Assembly (NCBI GenBank): GCA_020199835.1
Contig: JAIVJV010000009.1
Location: forward strand, 248,001 to 312,000
Reading direction: 5' to 3'
Origin: Acidobacteriota bacterium
GTDB taxonomy: Bacteria; Acidobacteriota; Blastocatellia; Pyrinomonadales; Pyrinomonadaceae
Length of the DNA stretch: 64,000 bases
The notes under the pieces were generated by a model that saw only the letters and a list, made by a program, of their open reading frames with translations, made no database searches and was not told the DNA's origin. Below, piece after piece: positions 8,576-21,745 of the stretch (its first letter is position 1; each line of letters begins with the position of its first letter). The position numbers and the translations under genes were made by a program.

Positions 8576-9895
8576 GTGGCAGAACCACGCGCGGCAGTTC
8601 GCGCTGCCGGCCGACGCTTGATGCAGCGAGGAGCGCATGGTGTGCGACGCACCGTGGCGCGGCGTCGCGGTCTGCTCATGTATCTCGCGATTCTCGGTCC
8701 CGGCATGATCACGGCCAACGCCGGCAATGACGCAGGCGGCATCGCAACCTTCGCTTCCGTCGGCGCCGAGTTTGGTTATTCCCTCCTCTGGATCCTGATT
8801 CCCATCGCCATCAGTCTCGGCATCGTGCAGGAAATGTGCGCGCGCATGGGAGCCGTGACTGGAAAAGGACTCTCCGATCTCATTCGCGAACGTTTCGGCG
8901 TGCGTTGGACCGCGCTGATCATGTTGTCGCTGCTGATCGCCAACGCGGGTGTGACGGTCTCGGAATTTGTCGGCGTCGCCGCAGCCGCGGAATTGTTCGG
9001 CATTTCGCGATTTATCGCGGTCCCGCTCGCGGCGATTCTCGTGTGGTGGCTGGTGGCGAAGGGTTCGTACAAGAAAGTCGAGAAAGCGTTTCTCGCGATG
9101 TCGGTCGTCTTTCTTGGCTACATCGTTTCGGCTTTTCTTTCGCAGCCTGACTGGTCCGCAGTTGCCGTCGGCGTCGTCAAACCGACGTTCCGGCTCGAAC
9201 ACGCGTTTATTTTCACCCTCGTTGCGGTGATCGGCACCACGATCTCGCCTTACATGCAGGTCTACGTGCAATCATCCGTGGTGGAAAAAGGCGTGACGGC
9301 CGACAACTACGAGTCAACGAAAAAAGACGTGTGGGTCGGCACGATCTTCGCGATCCTGATCGTCTTCTTCATCATCGTCTCAACCGCCGCGACGCTGCAC
9401 AAAGCCGGCATTCAAATCACGACCGCGGAAGACGCCGCGCACGCGCTACGGCCACTCGCCGGACGCTACGCGCAAACGCTGTTCGGCCTCGGACTTTTCG
9501 GAGCTTCAATGCTCGCTGCCGGAGTGTTGCCGTTGGCCACGGCCTACTCGATCAGCGAAGCACTCGGCTTTGAAAAAGGCGTCTCACGAAGCTTCCGCGA
9601 AGCGCCGATCTTTCTCGGCACGTTCACCTTTCTCGTAGCCTTTGGCGCGGCGATCGCCGTCATCCCCAACCTGCCGTTGTTTCGCGTCCTGCTCGTCACC
9701 CAGGTTATCAATGGACTGCTGCTGCCCTTCGTTCTATTCGCCGTTCTGCGTCTCGTAAACAACCGCGAGCTTATGGGCGCTCACGTAAACGGGCCGCTAT
9801 ACAACGTCGCTGCGTGGCTCACCGCCATCATCGTAACCGCGCTCTCTGTCCTTTATATCCTGATGACTATTTTCCCCGGCCTCGTCCGTTTGTGA
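8576..9895 (+). CDS. divergent Nramp-family divalent metal transporter
   Basis: A 439-residue inner-membrane protein with about 11 hydrophobic segments and a basic N-terminal tail. The TM1 motif is N-D-A-G-G (Asp52) in place of the canonical D-P-G-N, and TM6 reads G-T-T-I-S-P-Y-M in place of A-T-V-M-P-H. The metal-selecting Met is therefore Ser224 and the following His is Tyr226. Proton-coupled Mn2+/Fe2+ Nramps need that Met; loss of it is seen in Nramp relatives that carry other metals such as Mg2+. Together with the upstream MgtE-N/CBS protein, a Mg2+-linked role is plausible but unproven. The GTG start at 8576 has GGAG about ten bases upstream. Confidence 0.85.
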   Translation: MAEPRAAVRAAGRRLMQRGAHGVRRTVARRRGLLMYLAILGPGMITANAGNDAGGIATFASVGAEFGYSLLWILIPIAISLGIVQEMCARMGAVTGKGLSDLIRERFGVRWTALIMLSLLIANAGVTVSEFVGVAAAAELFGISRFIAVPLAAILVWWLVAKGSYKKVEKAFLAMSVVFLGYIVSAFLSQPDWSAVAVGVVKPTFRLEHAFIFTLVAVIGTTISPYMQVYVQSSVVEKGVTADNYESTKKDVWVGTIFAILIVFFIIVSTAATLHKAGIQITTAEDAAHALRPLAGRYAQTLFGLGLFGASMLAAGVLPLATAYSISEALGFEKGVSRSFREAPIFLGTFTFLVAFGAAIAVIPNLPLFRVLLVTQVINGLLLPFVLFAVLRLVNNRELMGAHVNGPLYNVAAWLTAIIVTALSVLYILMTIFPGLVRL

Positions 9896-9909
9896 TAAAT
9901 ATAGGCCCC

Positions 9910-11355
9910 GTGGCCCGGCCTCAATTCACAAACAAGCTCGTCGTCTTCCTTGCCGCGACAGCCGCCGCCCTGCTGGCGATGTATCTTTTCTGGTCTTTCG
10001 AGAGCTCGGTAAGAGCGCTGCTGGAACAGCGCATGGGCGCCAATCCGTCGCCATCGCCCGACACGATCATCAGCATAGTCAAGTTAATCCTGATCGGGAG
10101 CCTCGGTTATCTCTTCGTACGCGGGCTGAACTTTCTTTTCTTCGGTCTCGCTTTTCGATTCAAGCGAATCGACGCACCAACCCTGATCCGCAACATCTTC
10201 ACGATTGTCGCGTTTACGATTTTCTTTCTGATCGCCTTCACGTTCCTGTTTCCCGGTATCAATCTCGGTGCGCTATTCACCACTTCCGCAATCTTTGGCG
10301 TGATTCTCGGTCTCGCGCTCCAGGACACACTCGGCAACTTCTTTGCAGGCATCTCGCTTCAGGCGGATCGGCCGTTTCAGGTAGGCGACGTGATCACGGT
10401 CGGCGCCGAGCGTCACATGGGCGTCGTCGAAGAGATCAGTTGGCGCGCCATAAAAATTCGCACCTTCACGAACCACGTGGTCTTGATTGCCAACAGCAAC
10501 GCCGCGCGCGAACCGATTGAAGTCTGCCCGCGAGACAATCTCAACGCTCGTCTTGTCTTCTTCAACACTCTTTATTCCGACTCGCCGGCGAAGACAATTC
10601 ACGTGGTACGCGAGGCCGTTCGCGAAGCAGAGAACGTTTCCACGAAGGTTCCGCCAGTCGTACGGATCAGGGATCTCGGCGACAACGGCGTCGATTATGA
10701 AGTGAAGTATTGGCTTGACGACTACGCCAAGTTCAACGACACCGACGCACTCGTGCGACAGCGAATCTGGTACGCCTTTCGCCGTGCGGGGCTGAATTTT
10801 GCCTACCCGACCCGTACGCTTTACGTCGACCGTCACTCGGCCGGAACCCCGGGAGACGGCGGCGCGCTCGTCGAACGACTCTCAGCGGTGGACATCTTCG
10901 CGCCGCTTTCCATCGAGGAGACGGGAATGCTGGCGCAGGCTGCGGTCCGGCACGTGTTTGCGCCGGGCGAAATGGTTATCCGGGAGGGTGATCCGGGCTC
11001 CTCCATGTTCGTTGTCCACAACGGCCGCGTCCGGGTTCAGGTCAACGAAAACGGCCGCCCGCGCACCGTGGCCACCCTCAACGAAGGCGACTTTTTCGGC
11101 GAGATGGCCTTATTTACAGGCGAGCCCCGGACGGCAAATGTTGTTGCCCTCGAAGAGACGGAGGTGCTGGAGATCGGATACGCGGCGATGAAACAGGTCT
11201 TCGACACCAACCCGAACCTGGTTGAGTCGCTGAGCTTTATCATGGCCGAACGCCGGCAGGGCCTCGCCCCGCAACCCGACACCGACACTGAGTCCACGCA
11301 CTCTTCCAAGAGCCTCATGTCAGCCATCAAGCGCTTTTTCGGCCTCTCACAATAG
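9910..11355 (+). CDS. MscS-family channel with C-terminal cyclic-nucleotide-binding domain
   Basis: A 481-residue membrane protein. It has about four transmembrane helices in the first 150 residues, and the MscS pore helix and beta domain are recognised by FGVILGLALQDTLGNFFAGISLQ followed by PFQVGDVITVG. A C-terminal cNMP-binding domain (about 335-450) contains the phosphate-binding cassette FGEMALFTGEPRTANV with its conserved Arg. This is the bCNG/MscS-CNBD architecture, in which a cyclic nucleotide may gate or modulate the channel. The frame is open back to 9814 inside the Nramp gene; I take the GTG at 9910, just after that gene's stop, because the preceding residues are not channel-like. 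It lies in the same transcriptional run as the two metal-transport genes. Confidence 0.85.
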   Translation: MARPQFTNKLVVFLAATAAALLAMYLFWSFESSVRALLEQRMGANPSPSPDTIISIVKLILIGSLGYLFVRGLNFLFFGLAFRFKRIDAPTLIRNIFTIVAFTIFFLIAFTFLFPGINLGALFTTSAIFGVILGLALQDTLGNFFAGISLQADRPFQVGDVITVGAERHMGVVEEISWRAIKIRTFTNHVVLIANSNAAREPIEVCPRDNLNARLVFFNTLYSDSPAKTIHVVREAVREAENVSTKVPPVVRIRDLGDNGVDYEVKYWLDDYAKFNDTDALVRQRIWYAFRRAGLNFAYPTRTLYVDRHSAGTPGDGGALVERLSAVDIFAPLSIEETGMLAQAAVRHVFAPGEMVIREGDPGSSMFVVHNGRVRVQVNENGRPRTVATLNEGDFFGEMALFTGEPRTANVVALEETEVLEIGYAAMKQVFDTNPNLVESLSFIMAERRQGLAPQPDTDTESTHSSKSLMSAIKRFFGLSQ

Positions 11356-11412
11356 CCCCGGACATCCGTTTACCCGCCTAAAACCGCAGCAGGAGAAGTT
11401 TTGCGGAGAGAC

Positions 11413-11441
11413 TTGACAGGCTCACACTCAACCTTTATTAT
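11413..11441 (+). promoter_or_regulatory. sigma70-type promoter of the chaperone locus
   Basis: TTGACA at 11413-11418 and TATTAT at 11436-11441 are separated by exactly 17 bases, 80 bases upstream of the first Hsp20 gene. This is close to the vegetative consensus. No CIRCE element (TTAGCACTC-N9-GAGTGCTAA) is seen near it. Confidence 0.75.
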
Positions 11442-11520
11442 GACGCCACGCTCAGCTAGGTAGTCACACCGGTTAGGTTGAGCAATACATTCAAGGAATA
11501 AAGGAGGAGAGATTCGCGTT

Positions 11521-12042
11521 ATGAGTATCGTTCGTTATGACCCGTTTCGTGACCTGCGGACGTTGCAGGAGGAAGTTAATCGCCTTTTCTCAACCAATCT
11601 AACCCGTGCTTTCGGCGATGAGGGTATCGGCCGTGGCGCCTGGGCCCCCAGCGTCGACATCTATGAAAATAAGGATCAGATTGTCCTCGAAGCCGAACTT
11701 CCCGGCATGAAACAGGAAGAATTTGACCTCTCAATCGAAAACAACGTGATCACTCTGCGTGGCGAGCGGACGTTTGAGAAGACGAACGAGACCGACAGCT
11801 ACCATCGAGTGGAGCGCTCGTATGGCGCCTTCACCCGGTCTTTCACTCTGCCTCAGACTGTCTCCGCAGAGGGCGCGACGGCCGAATACAACAACGGCGT
11901 CCTGCGCGTAACGTTGCCGAAACGAGAGGAGACCAAAGCTCGCAGGATCGAAGTCAAAGGCATGGAAGGCGGCAGCACTCAGAAGACAATTGAGACGACT
12001 GCCCAAACCGGCAAGAGCAAGGAAGCTGCGGCCGGAAAATAA
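11521..12042 (+). CDS. Hsp20 / alpha-crystallin small heat-shock protein (first copy)
   Basis: A 173-residue ATP-independent holdase. The alpha-crystallin domain spans about residues 42-140, with the hallmark end motif YNNGVLRVTLPK and the preceding W-x-P-x-V-D-I-Y-E entry (WAPSVDIYE). A Ser/Thr/Lys-rich tail follows. A strong ribosome site (AAAGGAGGAGAG) sits about 10 bases upstream of the ATG. The gene is the first of the proteostasis locus and is followed by an intrinsic terminator, so it can be made in excess of the genes downstream. Confidence 0.92.
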   Translation: MSIVRYDPFRDLRTLQEEVNRLFSTNLTRAFGDEGIGRGAWAPSVDIYENKDQIVLEAELPGMKQEEFDLSIENNVITLRGERTFEKTNETDSYHRVERSYGAFTRSFTLPQTVSAEGATAEYNNGVLRVTLPKREETKARRIEVKGMEGGSTQKTIETTAQTGKSKEAAAGK

Positions 12043-12069
12043 AACACGATCCAGGGGTGGCATATATCG

Positions 12070-12126
12070 CGAGCGGGCTCGTCGCAGTTTGGGATGCGAA
12101 TTGCGAGCCCGTTCGGCTCTTTTTTG
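12070..12126 (+). terminator. intrinsic terminator between hsp20 and clpB
   Basis: A 12-bp stem (12070-12081 with 12104-12115, one G-U pair) is followed by GCTC and six T residues. Only about 30 bases separate it from the clpB start, leaving no visible room for a separate clpB promoter. It may therefore work as a partial terminator or attenuator. Confidence 0.75.
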
Positions 12127-12154
12127 CAGACTAAGTTTTGGTGGTTAGAGTCGT

Positions 12155-14791
12155 ATGCGTTTAGACAAATTTACATTGCGCGGGCAGGAAGCAATCCAGT
12201 CAGCAATCGAACTTGCTGAAAGAAATCAGCACCAACAGGTCGAACCCGAGCATCTGCTCATCGCGATGCTCGAACAACCTGAAGGCATTGTTAGACCAGT
12301 GCTCGGTAAGTTGGGCGCGAACGTCGCAGTTATTCTCAACGACACGCAAGCGGCCGTCGCGCGTTTTCCACGCGTGCAGGGTGGCCAACAGTATTTCAGT
12401 CCCCGGCTGAGCCAGATCTTTACCGCGTCGCAACAGCAAGCGGACAAGATGCAGGATGAGTTTATCTCGACCGAGCATTTGCTGCTGGCGATCGTCGACG
12501 AAACAAACGGCGAAGCGGGAAAGATCCTGAGACAGCATGGCGTCAAGAAAGACGATCTGCTGAAAGTCGTCGAGCAGATGCGGGGCGGCACACGCATCAC
12601 CGATCAGAACGCCGAACAGAACTATCAGGCACTTTCAAAATACGCGCGCGATCTGACCGAAGCTGCGCGCAAAGGAAAACTCGATCCGGTCATCGGCCGT
12701 GACGACGAGATCCGCCGTACGATCCAGGTTCTCTCGCGGCGCACCAAAAACAATCCGGTTTTGATTGGTGAACCCGGCGTCGGCAAAACCGCAATCGTCG
12801 AGGGCCTGGCCCAACGGATCGTTTCGGGCGACGTGCCGGAGACTTTGCGCAACAAGCGTCTTGTAGGGCTCGATCTGGGATCGATGCTCGCCGGCGCGAA
12901 GTATCGCGGCGAGTTTGAAGATCGCCTGAAGGCGGTGTTGAAAGAGATCGAAAACGCGCAGGGACAGCTCATTCTCTTTATTGACGAACTGCACACACTT
13001 GTCGGCGCGGGCGCTGCTGAAGGCGCGATCGATGCTTCGAACATGTTGAAGCCGGCGCTGGCTCGCGGCGAACTGCGTTGCGTGGGCGCCACCACACTCA
13101 ACGAATACAAGAAACATATCGAAAAAGACGCCGCACTCGAACGCCGTTTCCAGGTCGTCTTTGTTGGTGAGCCTACGGTCGAAGACACGATCGCTATTCT
13201 GCGCGGTTTGAAAGAACGTTACGAAGTTCATCACGGTGTGCGCATTAAAGACTCGGCCATCGTCGCCGCGGCAACGCTGTCAGCGCGGTACATCACCGAT
13301 CGTTTTCTGCCTGACAAAGCAATCGACTTGATCGACGAAGCGGCCTCGCGCCTGCGCATCGAGATTGACTCGTTGCCGCAGGAGATCGATCAACTGGAGC
13401 GTGAGATCATTCAGCTCGAGATCGAGCGGCAGGCGCTGCAACGCGAAGAAGACGAGAAATCCAAAGCGCGTTTGAAAGAGATCGAACAGCGCATTGCGGA
13501 CCTGAAAGAAACTTCGTCCGGCATGAAAGCGAAGTGGCAATCGGAGAAAGAAGCCATCGAGCACATGCGCAAGGCGAAAGCCGAACTCGAGCAACTCAAG
13601 ATGCAGCTCGATCAGGCGCGTAACGCCGGCGACCTCGCGCGCGCGTCGGAAATCCAGTACGGCACGATTCCGGAGCTGGAACGCCGGCTCAAAGCCGAGC
13701 AGGACAGGCTCGCGAATCTTCAGCAGGAAAAAGTGATGCTGAAGGAAGAGGTCGACGAAGAAGACGTTGCGGAAGTCGTCGCCAAGTGGACGGGCATTCC
13801 GGTTTCGCGAATGCTCGAAGGCGAGATGCAGAAGCTGATCACGATGGAAGAACGTTTGAGCCAGCGGGTGATCGGGCAGGACGAGGCGTTGACGGCTGTC
13901 TCCAACGCCGTGCGCCGCGCACGCGCGGGGTTGCAGGATCCCAATCGTCCGGTCGGCTCGTTCATCTTTCTTGGCCCAACGGGAGTAGGCAAAACCGAGA
14001 CAGCGCGCGCGCTCGCTGAGTTTCTGTTTGACGACGAGCGCGCGATGATCCGGCTCGACATGTCGGAGTACATGGAGAAGCACGCAGTCGCGCGAATGAT
14101 CGGCGCACCGCCCGGATACATCGGCTACGAGGAGGGCGGCCAGCTTACGGAAGCCGTTCGCCGCCGGCCGTATTCAGTAGTTCTCTTTGACGAGATTGAG
14201 AAAGCGCATTCAGATGTTTTTAACGTGCTGTTGCAGATTCTCGACGACGGACGTTTGACCGATTCGAAGGGCCGCACCGTCGATTTCAAGAACACGGTGC
14301 TGATCATGACGTCGAACCTCGGTTCGCGTGAGATCCTGGAAGTACAGGATGACGAGAAGCAGGTGCGCGAGGCGGTGATTCAGGAACTGCGGCTGCACTT
14401 CAAGCCCGAGTTTCTGAACCGCATCGACGACATCGTGATCTTCCATCAACTCTCGCGCGCTCAGGTCGGCAAGATCATCGACGTGCAACTCGAACGGTTA
14501 CGCGCCATGCTCGCCGAGCGAAACGTTACGATCGTGCTGGACCACTCCGCGAAGGAGTTGTTGATGCGTGAAGGTTACGATCCGAGTTACGGCGCGCGTC
14601 CGTTGAAACGAGCGATCCAGTCGTACATTCAAAACCCGCTCGCAGTAAAACTGCTGCAAGGCGAGATACAGCCGGGGCAAACGGTGCGAGTGTCGGCGAA
14701 TGGCGATGAAATGCAGTTCAGTACAAGCTTAGGCGACAGCGAAAACCTTTCGGAGAACGAGCATGTCACAACAGTGGAATCCATTGCATGA
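12155..14791 (+). CDS. clpB: ClpB disaggregase
   Basis: An 878-residue Hsp100 AAA+ unfoldase that, with the DnaK system, pulls proteins out of aggregates. The order is N domain (1-145), first ATPase with GEPGVGKTA (about 205) and Walker [10 protein letters not shown], a long charged coiled-coil M domain (about 410-530) that distinguishes ClpB from ClpA, and a second ATPase with GPTGVGKTE (about 608) and arginine-finger region. The length is normal for the family. Its last 29 bases overlap the next gene (second Hsp20), so the two are translationally linked. The DnaK/DnaJ partners are not encoded in this window. Confidence 0.95.
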   Translation: MRLDKFTLRGQEAIQSAIELAERNQHQQVEPEHLLIAMLEQPEGIVRPVLGKLGANVAVILNDTQAAVARFPRVQGGQQYFSPRLSQIFTASQQQADKMQDEFISTEHLLLAIVDETNGEAGKILRQHGVKKDDLLKVVEQMRGGTRITDQNAEQNYQALSKYARDLTEAARKGKLDPVIGRDDEIRRTIQVLSRRTKNNPVLIGEPGVGKTAIVEGLAQRIVSGDVPETLRNKRLVGLDLGSMLAGAKYRGEFEDRLKAVLKEIENAQGQLILFIDELHTLVGAGAAEGAIDASNMLKPALARGELRCVGATTLNEYKKHIEKDAALERRFQVVFVGEPTVEDTIAILRGLKERYEVHHGVRIKDSAIVAAATLSARYITDRFLPDKAIDLIDEAASRLRIEIDSLPQEIDQLEREIIQLEIERQALQREEDEKSKARLKEIEQRIADLKETSSGMKAKWQSEKEAIEHMRKAKAELEQLKMQLDQARNAGDLARASEIQYGTIPELERRLKAEQDRLANLQQEKVMLKEEVDEEDVAEVVAKWTGIPVSRMLEGEMQKLITMEERLSQRVIGQDEALTAVSNAVRRARAGLQDPNRPVGSFIFLGPTGVGKTETARALAEFLFDDERAMIRLDMSEYMEKHAVARMIGAPPGYIGYEEGGQLTEAVRRRPYSVVLFDEIEKAHSDVFNVLLQILDDGRLTDSKGRTVDFKNTVLIMTSNLGSREILEVQDDEKQVREAVIQELRLHFKPEFLNRIDDIVIFHQLSRAQVGKIIDVQLERLRAMLAERNVTIVLDHSAKELLMREGYDPSYGARPLKRAIQSYIQNPLAVKLLQGEIQPGQTVRVSANGDEMQFSTSLGDSENLSENEHVTTVESIA

Positions 14792-15209
14792 TTTGATGTT
14801 GCTGCAAGACCGGATGAACCGGTTGTTTGAAGACGCGACGCAACGGCGTGCGCAGACGGGGGAAACGACGGGAGACGAGTTTGAACGCGCGGACTGGACG
14901 CCCGCGGCGGACATTTACGAGAGTGAGTCCGGCTACACGATCGCGCTCGATCTGCCGGGCATCAAGCGAGAAGCGTTGGAGATCGACATTGACGATAATC
15001 GCCTGATGGTCAAGGGAACGCGCGTGGTCGACGCGTCGTCAGCACGGCGCAGCGAACGGCCGCGCGGCAAGTTCCTGCGCAGCTTTTCGATTCCGGGTTC
15101 AATCGATCAGGGAAGCATCGGCGCGGAGTACAAGGACGGTGTCTTGCAGATTCGGCTTCCGAAACGAACCGAGCAGAAGGCGCAGAAAATCGAAGTTAAG
15201 ATATCATGA
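14763..15209 (+). CDS. Hsp20 small heat-shock protein (second copy)
   Basis: A 148-residue small heat-shock protein. The alpha-crystallin domain (about 40-135) opens with [22 protein letters not shown] and ends with [13 protein letters not shown]. It is clearly divergent from the first copy in the N-terminal arm and lacks the long polar tail. It starts inside the clpB coding end, with GGAG eight bases upstream of the ATG, and its stop overlaps the grpE start (ATGA). Co-translation with ClpB fits a model in which Hsp20 pre-binds aggregates for the disaggregase. Confidence 0.92.
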   Translation: MSQQWNPLHDLMLLQDRMNRLFEDATQRRAQTGETTGDEFERADWTPAADIYESESGYTIALDLPGIKREALEIDIDDNRLMVKGTRVVDASSARRSERPRGKFLRSFSIPGSIDQGSIGAEYKDGVLQIRLPKRTEQKAQKIEVKIS

Positions 15210-15853
15210 AGGACCAGCAGAGATCGGACATGGGTGACGAACAGAACGAAGTGCGCGTCACGGATCGCCGTCGCGTCTACCTGGACCAGGATGGGACGGA
15301 ACAAGTGAACGCAGAAGCTGAAACACCAAACCTGAAACCGTCTTACGTTGAGGAGCTCGAAGCCCGAACGAAGGCGGCGGAGAACAAGGTGCAGGAAGTG
15401 CAGGCTCGTTTCGATCAGTTGCGGCAGCAATTGCAACGCGAGACTGACGAAACGAGGGCGCGCCTGAATCGTTCGGCTGACGAACGCGCGGAAGCGGGAC
15501 GGGCGAAGTTCATCGAATCGTTGTTGCCCGTGGTGGACGATCTCGATCGCGCGATTGAAGCCGCGGGAAAAGATGGTCCACGCGAAGCGATTCTCCAGGG
15601 GATTCGCAGTACAGCCACGAGTTTTCAAAATGCGCTCGCGGCTGCCGGCGTCGAACCGGTTGTTTCGATGGGTGAACCGTTCAATCCGGAGCTGCACGAG
15701 GCAGTCGATACGGAGGAAGCGGATTCGGAAATGGACGGCATCGTGATCGGCGAATACAGCCGCGGATTTCGCATGGGCGATCGGTTATTGCGTCCGGCGC
15801 GGGTGAAGGTCGGTCGGGCGCGCCCACAGGCGAAGCAAGCCAGCGAACAATAA
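15206..15853 (+). CDS. grpE: GrpE nucleotide-exchange factor
   Basis: A 215-residue protein with an N-terminal acidic region, a long coiled coil (about 45-110, ELEARTKAAENKVQEVQARF) and the C-terminal beta domain containing PVVDDLDRAIE and FNPELHEAV, both GrpE signatures. GrpE releases ADP from DnaK. No dnaK or dnaJ lies next to it, which is unusual, since grpE normally neighbours them. The start overlaps the preceding Hsp20 stop by four bases. Confidence 0.9.
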   Translation: MKDQQRSDMGDEQNEVRVTDRRRVYLDQDGTEQVNAEAETPNLKPSYVEELEARTKAAENKVQEVQARFDQLRQQLQRETDETRARLNRSADERAEAGRAKFIESLLPVVDDLDRAIEAAGKDGPREAILQGIRSTATSFQNALAAAGVEPVVSMGEPFNPELHEAVDTEEADSEMDGIVIGEYSRGFRMGDRLLRPARVKVGRARPQAKQASEQ

Positions 15854-15897
15854 ACAGTGCGCAGTAAGTTCTTCGATTTGACTCATTAAGGAGATAG

Positions 15898-17529
<1,632 letters not shown>

Positions 17530-17568
17530 GGACACTACTTCGCAACAGACTTTACAGTTGTAAACACG

Positions 17569-17607
17569 ACTGCGGCAGGAGAATTGCAACAAAGCTCCCG
17601 CCGCAGT
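17569..17607 (+). terminator. possible weak terminator after groEL
   Basis: A 13-bp stem with one mismatch (17569-17581 with 17595-17607) follows the groEL stop by 40 bases. The tail after it is only mildly T-rich (TAGTTATT), so termination may be partial. The remaining gap up to 17755 shows no gene. Confidence 0.45.
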
Positions 17608-17755
17608 TAGTTATTGCATCGAAACGCAACGGCGCTTATGCTGCCTGGCATCCAAGGTTGGCGTTGAAGTGTCACGAGGTGTTTGAAGTCCGGTAGATGC
17701 CGTCGCAAAAAGTCCTGAAAAAGTCTGATTGAACGCGACGGTTGTAAGAGGAAAC

Positions 17756-20037
<2,282 letters not shown>

Positions 20038-20041
<4 letters not shown>

Positions 20042-20850
20042 GCGTTAAGTTCCTCCTCCTGCAAATCTGTTTAATTCTCGGGTTGGGTGTTTCCGCTGCG
20101 GCGCAAACACCCACCTCGAGTTCGTCTGCCTCTATCGACGAAAAGTCGCAGAAGATAATCGACCGCGCGCTTGAAGTCGTCGGCGGGCAAACCTACCTCA
20201 ACGTTCAAACTGTTATCGGCAAAGGTTTTTATTCGGATTTCAAAGACGGCTTGCCGCAGGTGCCGGTTCGCTTTCTCGATTACATCGCGTATCCGAATCG
20301 CGAACGCACCGAGTTCACTAGTCACGGCATCAAGACGATTCAAACGAACACCGGAGATACCGGCTGGATGTTTGACGGCGCCGTCAAAAAGATTTCGGAT
20401 CAGACTCCCGCGCAGATTGAAGAATTCAAACGCGCGATGCGCACGAGCGTCGAGAACCTGCTGCACGGCTGGTGGAAAAACGAAGGTGCAAAGGTCACCT
20501 ACGTCGGCCGTCGCGAAGCGGGACTCGCGAAACGTAACGAGACGGTCAAGCTCACGTATCCGAACGGTTTTTGGGTTGAATATGAGTTTGGCGCGAGGGA
20601 CGGTTTTCCGTCGAAAATCATTTACAAACGCATGCGCCGCGATCCGGACAGTGGCGATCAGGTCGAAACCACCGAAGAAGATGTGCTGCTGAAGTTCATC
20701 ACTGAAGCGGGCGTTACCGCGCCGTGGGTCGTCGATCACTTCGTTAACGGCAAGCAGACTTCGCGCATCAACTACGAGCAGATCCAATACAACCAGAAAC
20801 TCGCCGATTCGCTCTGGGCCAAGCCCGATAACGTGAAGAGCATCAAGTAA
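20038..20850 (+). CDS. secreted protein of unknown function, outer-membrane-lipoprotein-sorting-like
   Basis: A 270-residue protein with a clean signal peptide (FLLLQICLILGLGVSAAAQ). The mature part opens with KIIDRALEVVGGQTYLNVQTVIGKG and continues as a beta-rich chain typical of LolA/LolB-like or MucB-like half-barrels often seen in Acidobacteriota. The function is not known. The start is a TTG that overlaps the TGA of the ClpA-like gene, implying translational coupling to it. The converging fabG ends only 24 bases beyond its stop. Confidence 0.7.
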
Positions 20851-20873
20851 GCCGGCGCAGCATCACGCAAGTT

Positions 20874-21653
20874 TTAGATTGCTAACCCGCCGTCGACCTG
20901 AATCACCTGGCCGGTGATGTAACGCGCATCGTCGGAAAGAAGAAACGCGGCAATCCGTGCGACTTCATCCGCTTCCGCAAAACGTCCCAAAGGAATCTGC
21001 TCAATGATCTTTGCCTGGTAACTCTCGTCGAGCTTGCCGGCCATGTCCGTCGCAACCATTCCCAACGCGAGGGCGTTCACTGTCACCTTGCGGCTCGCGA
21101 CTTCCTTCGCGAGCGCTTTCGTCAATCCAACCATGCCAGCTTTCGACGCTGAGTAGTTGGACTGGCCGGGCATGCCAACCTCGCCGCTGATCGACGAGAT
21201 GTTCAGGATCGATCCGCCCGTTTCCTGTCGCAGCATCACGCGCAGTGCGGCTTTCGAAAAATTCCACGCGCCTTTCAAGTTCGTATTGATCACTTCGTCC
21301 CAGTCTGCTTCTTTCATGCGCAGGATCAGGTTGTCGCGCGTGATGCCGGCGTTGTTGACGAGGAAGTCGATACGGCCGAACGTGTCCTTGACCTGTTTCA
21401 CCATCTCGGCGGCGGCTTCGGTGTTCCCGACGTTGCATTGAGAAGCGAGCGCGCGCACGCCTAAACCTTCGAGTTCGGATTTGAGGCTCTCCGCTGACTC
21501 GACACTCTGCGCGTAATTGAAAGCGACGTCGGCGCCGCGTTGCGCCAGCTCGAGGGCGATGGCGCGTCCGATACCGCGCGTGCCACCAGTGACGATCGCG
21601 GCTTTGCCGGCAAACGGCTTTTGATCAGGCAAGTTGTTGACCTTTCTGGACAC
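20874..21653 (-). CDS. fabG: 3-oxoacyl-ACP reductase FabG
   Basis: A 259-residue short-chain dehydrogenase of classical type. The Rossmann motif TGGTRGIG (about 22-29), NNAG, and the catalytic Ser...YSASK set are present, together with the FabG-like ending FLLSDDARYITGQVIQVDGG. It reduces 3-oxoacyl-ACP with NADPH in fatty acid elongation. It is divergently oriented to an acyl-ligase/ACP/acyltransferase fusion 92 bases away, which supports a lipid role over a general SDR role. Confidence 0.88.
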   Translation of the reverse strand: MSRKVNNLPDQKPFAGKAAIVTGGTRGIGRAIALELAQRGADVAFNYAQSVESAESLKSELEGLGVRALASQCNVGNTEAAAEMVKQVKDTFGRIDFLVNNAGITRDNLILRMKEADWDEVINTNLKGAWNFSKAALRVMLRQETGGSILNISSISGEVGMPGQSNYSASKAGMVGLTKALAKEVASRKVTVNALALGMVATDMAGKLDESYQAKIIEQIPLGRFAEADEVARIAAFLLSDDARYITGQVIQVDGGLAI

Positions 21654-21745
21654 TCACTCCGGACAGTAGTTCCTCTGTCACATGGCTGCTTGTTTCCCGC
21701 TTCAGGGCGGTCTCTAATAACATAAGTTAACAAGCGAGACCAAGC

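Noticed and set aside
13280..14083. Minus-strand open frame of 267 codons
   Set aside because: Antisense to the well-conserved ClpB coding region; Leu/Arg/His-rich composition typical of antisense frames.
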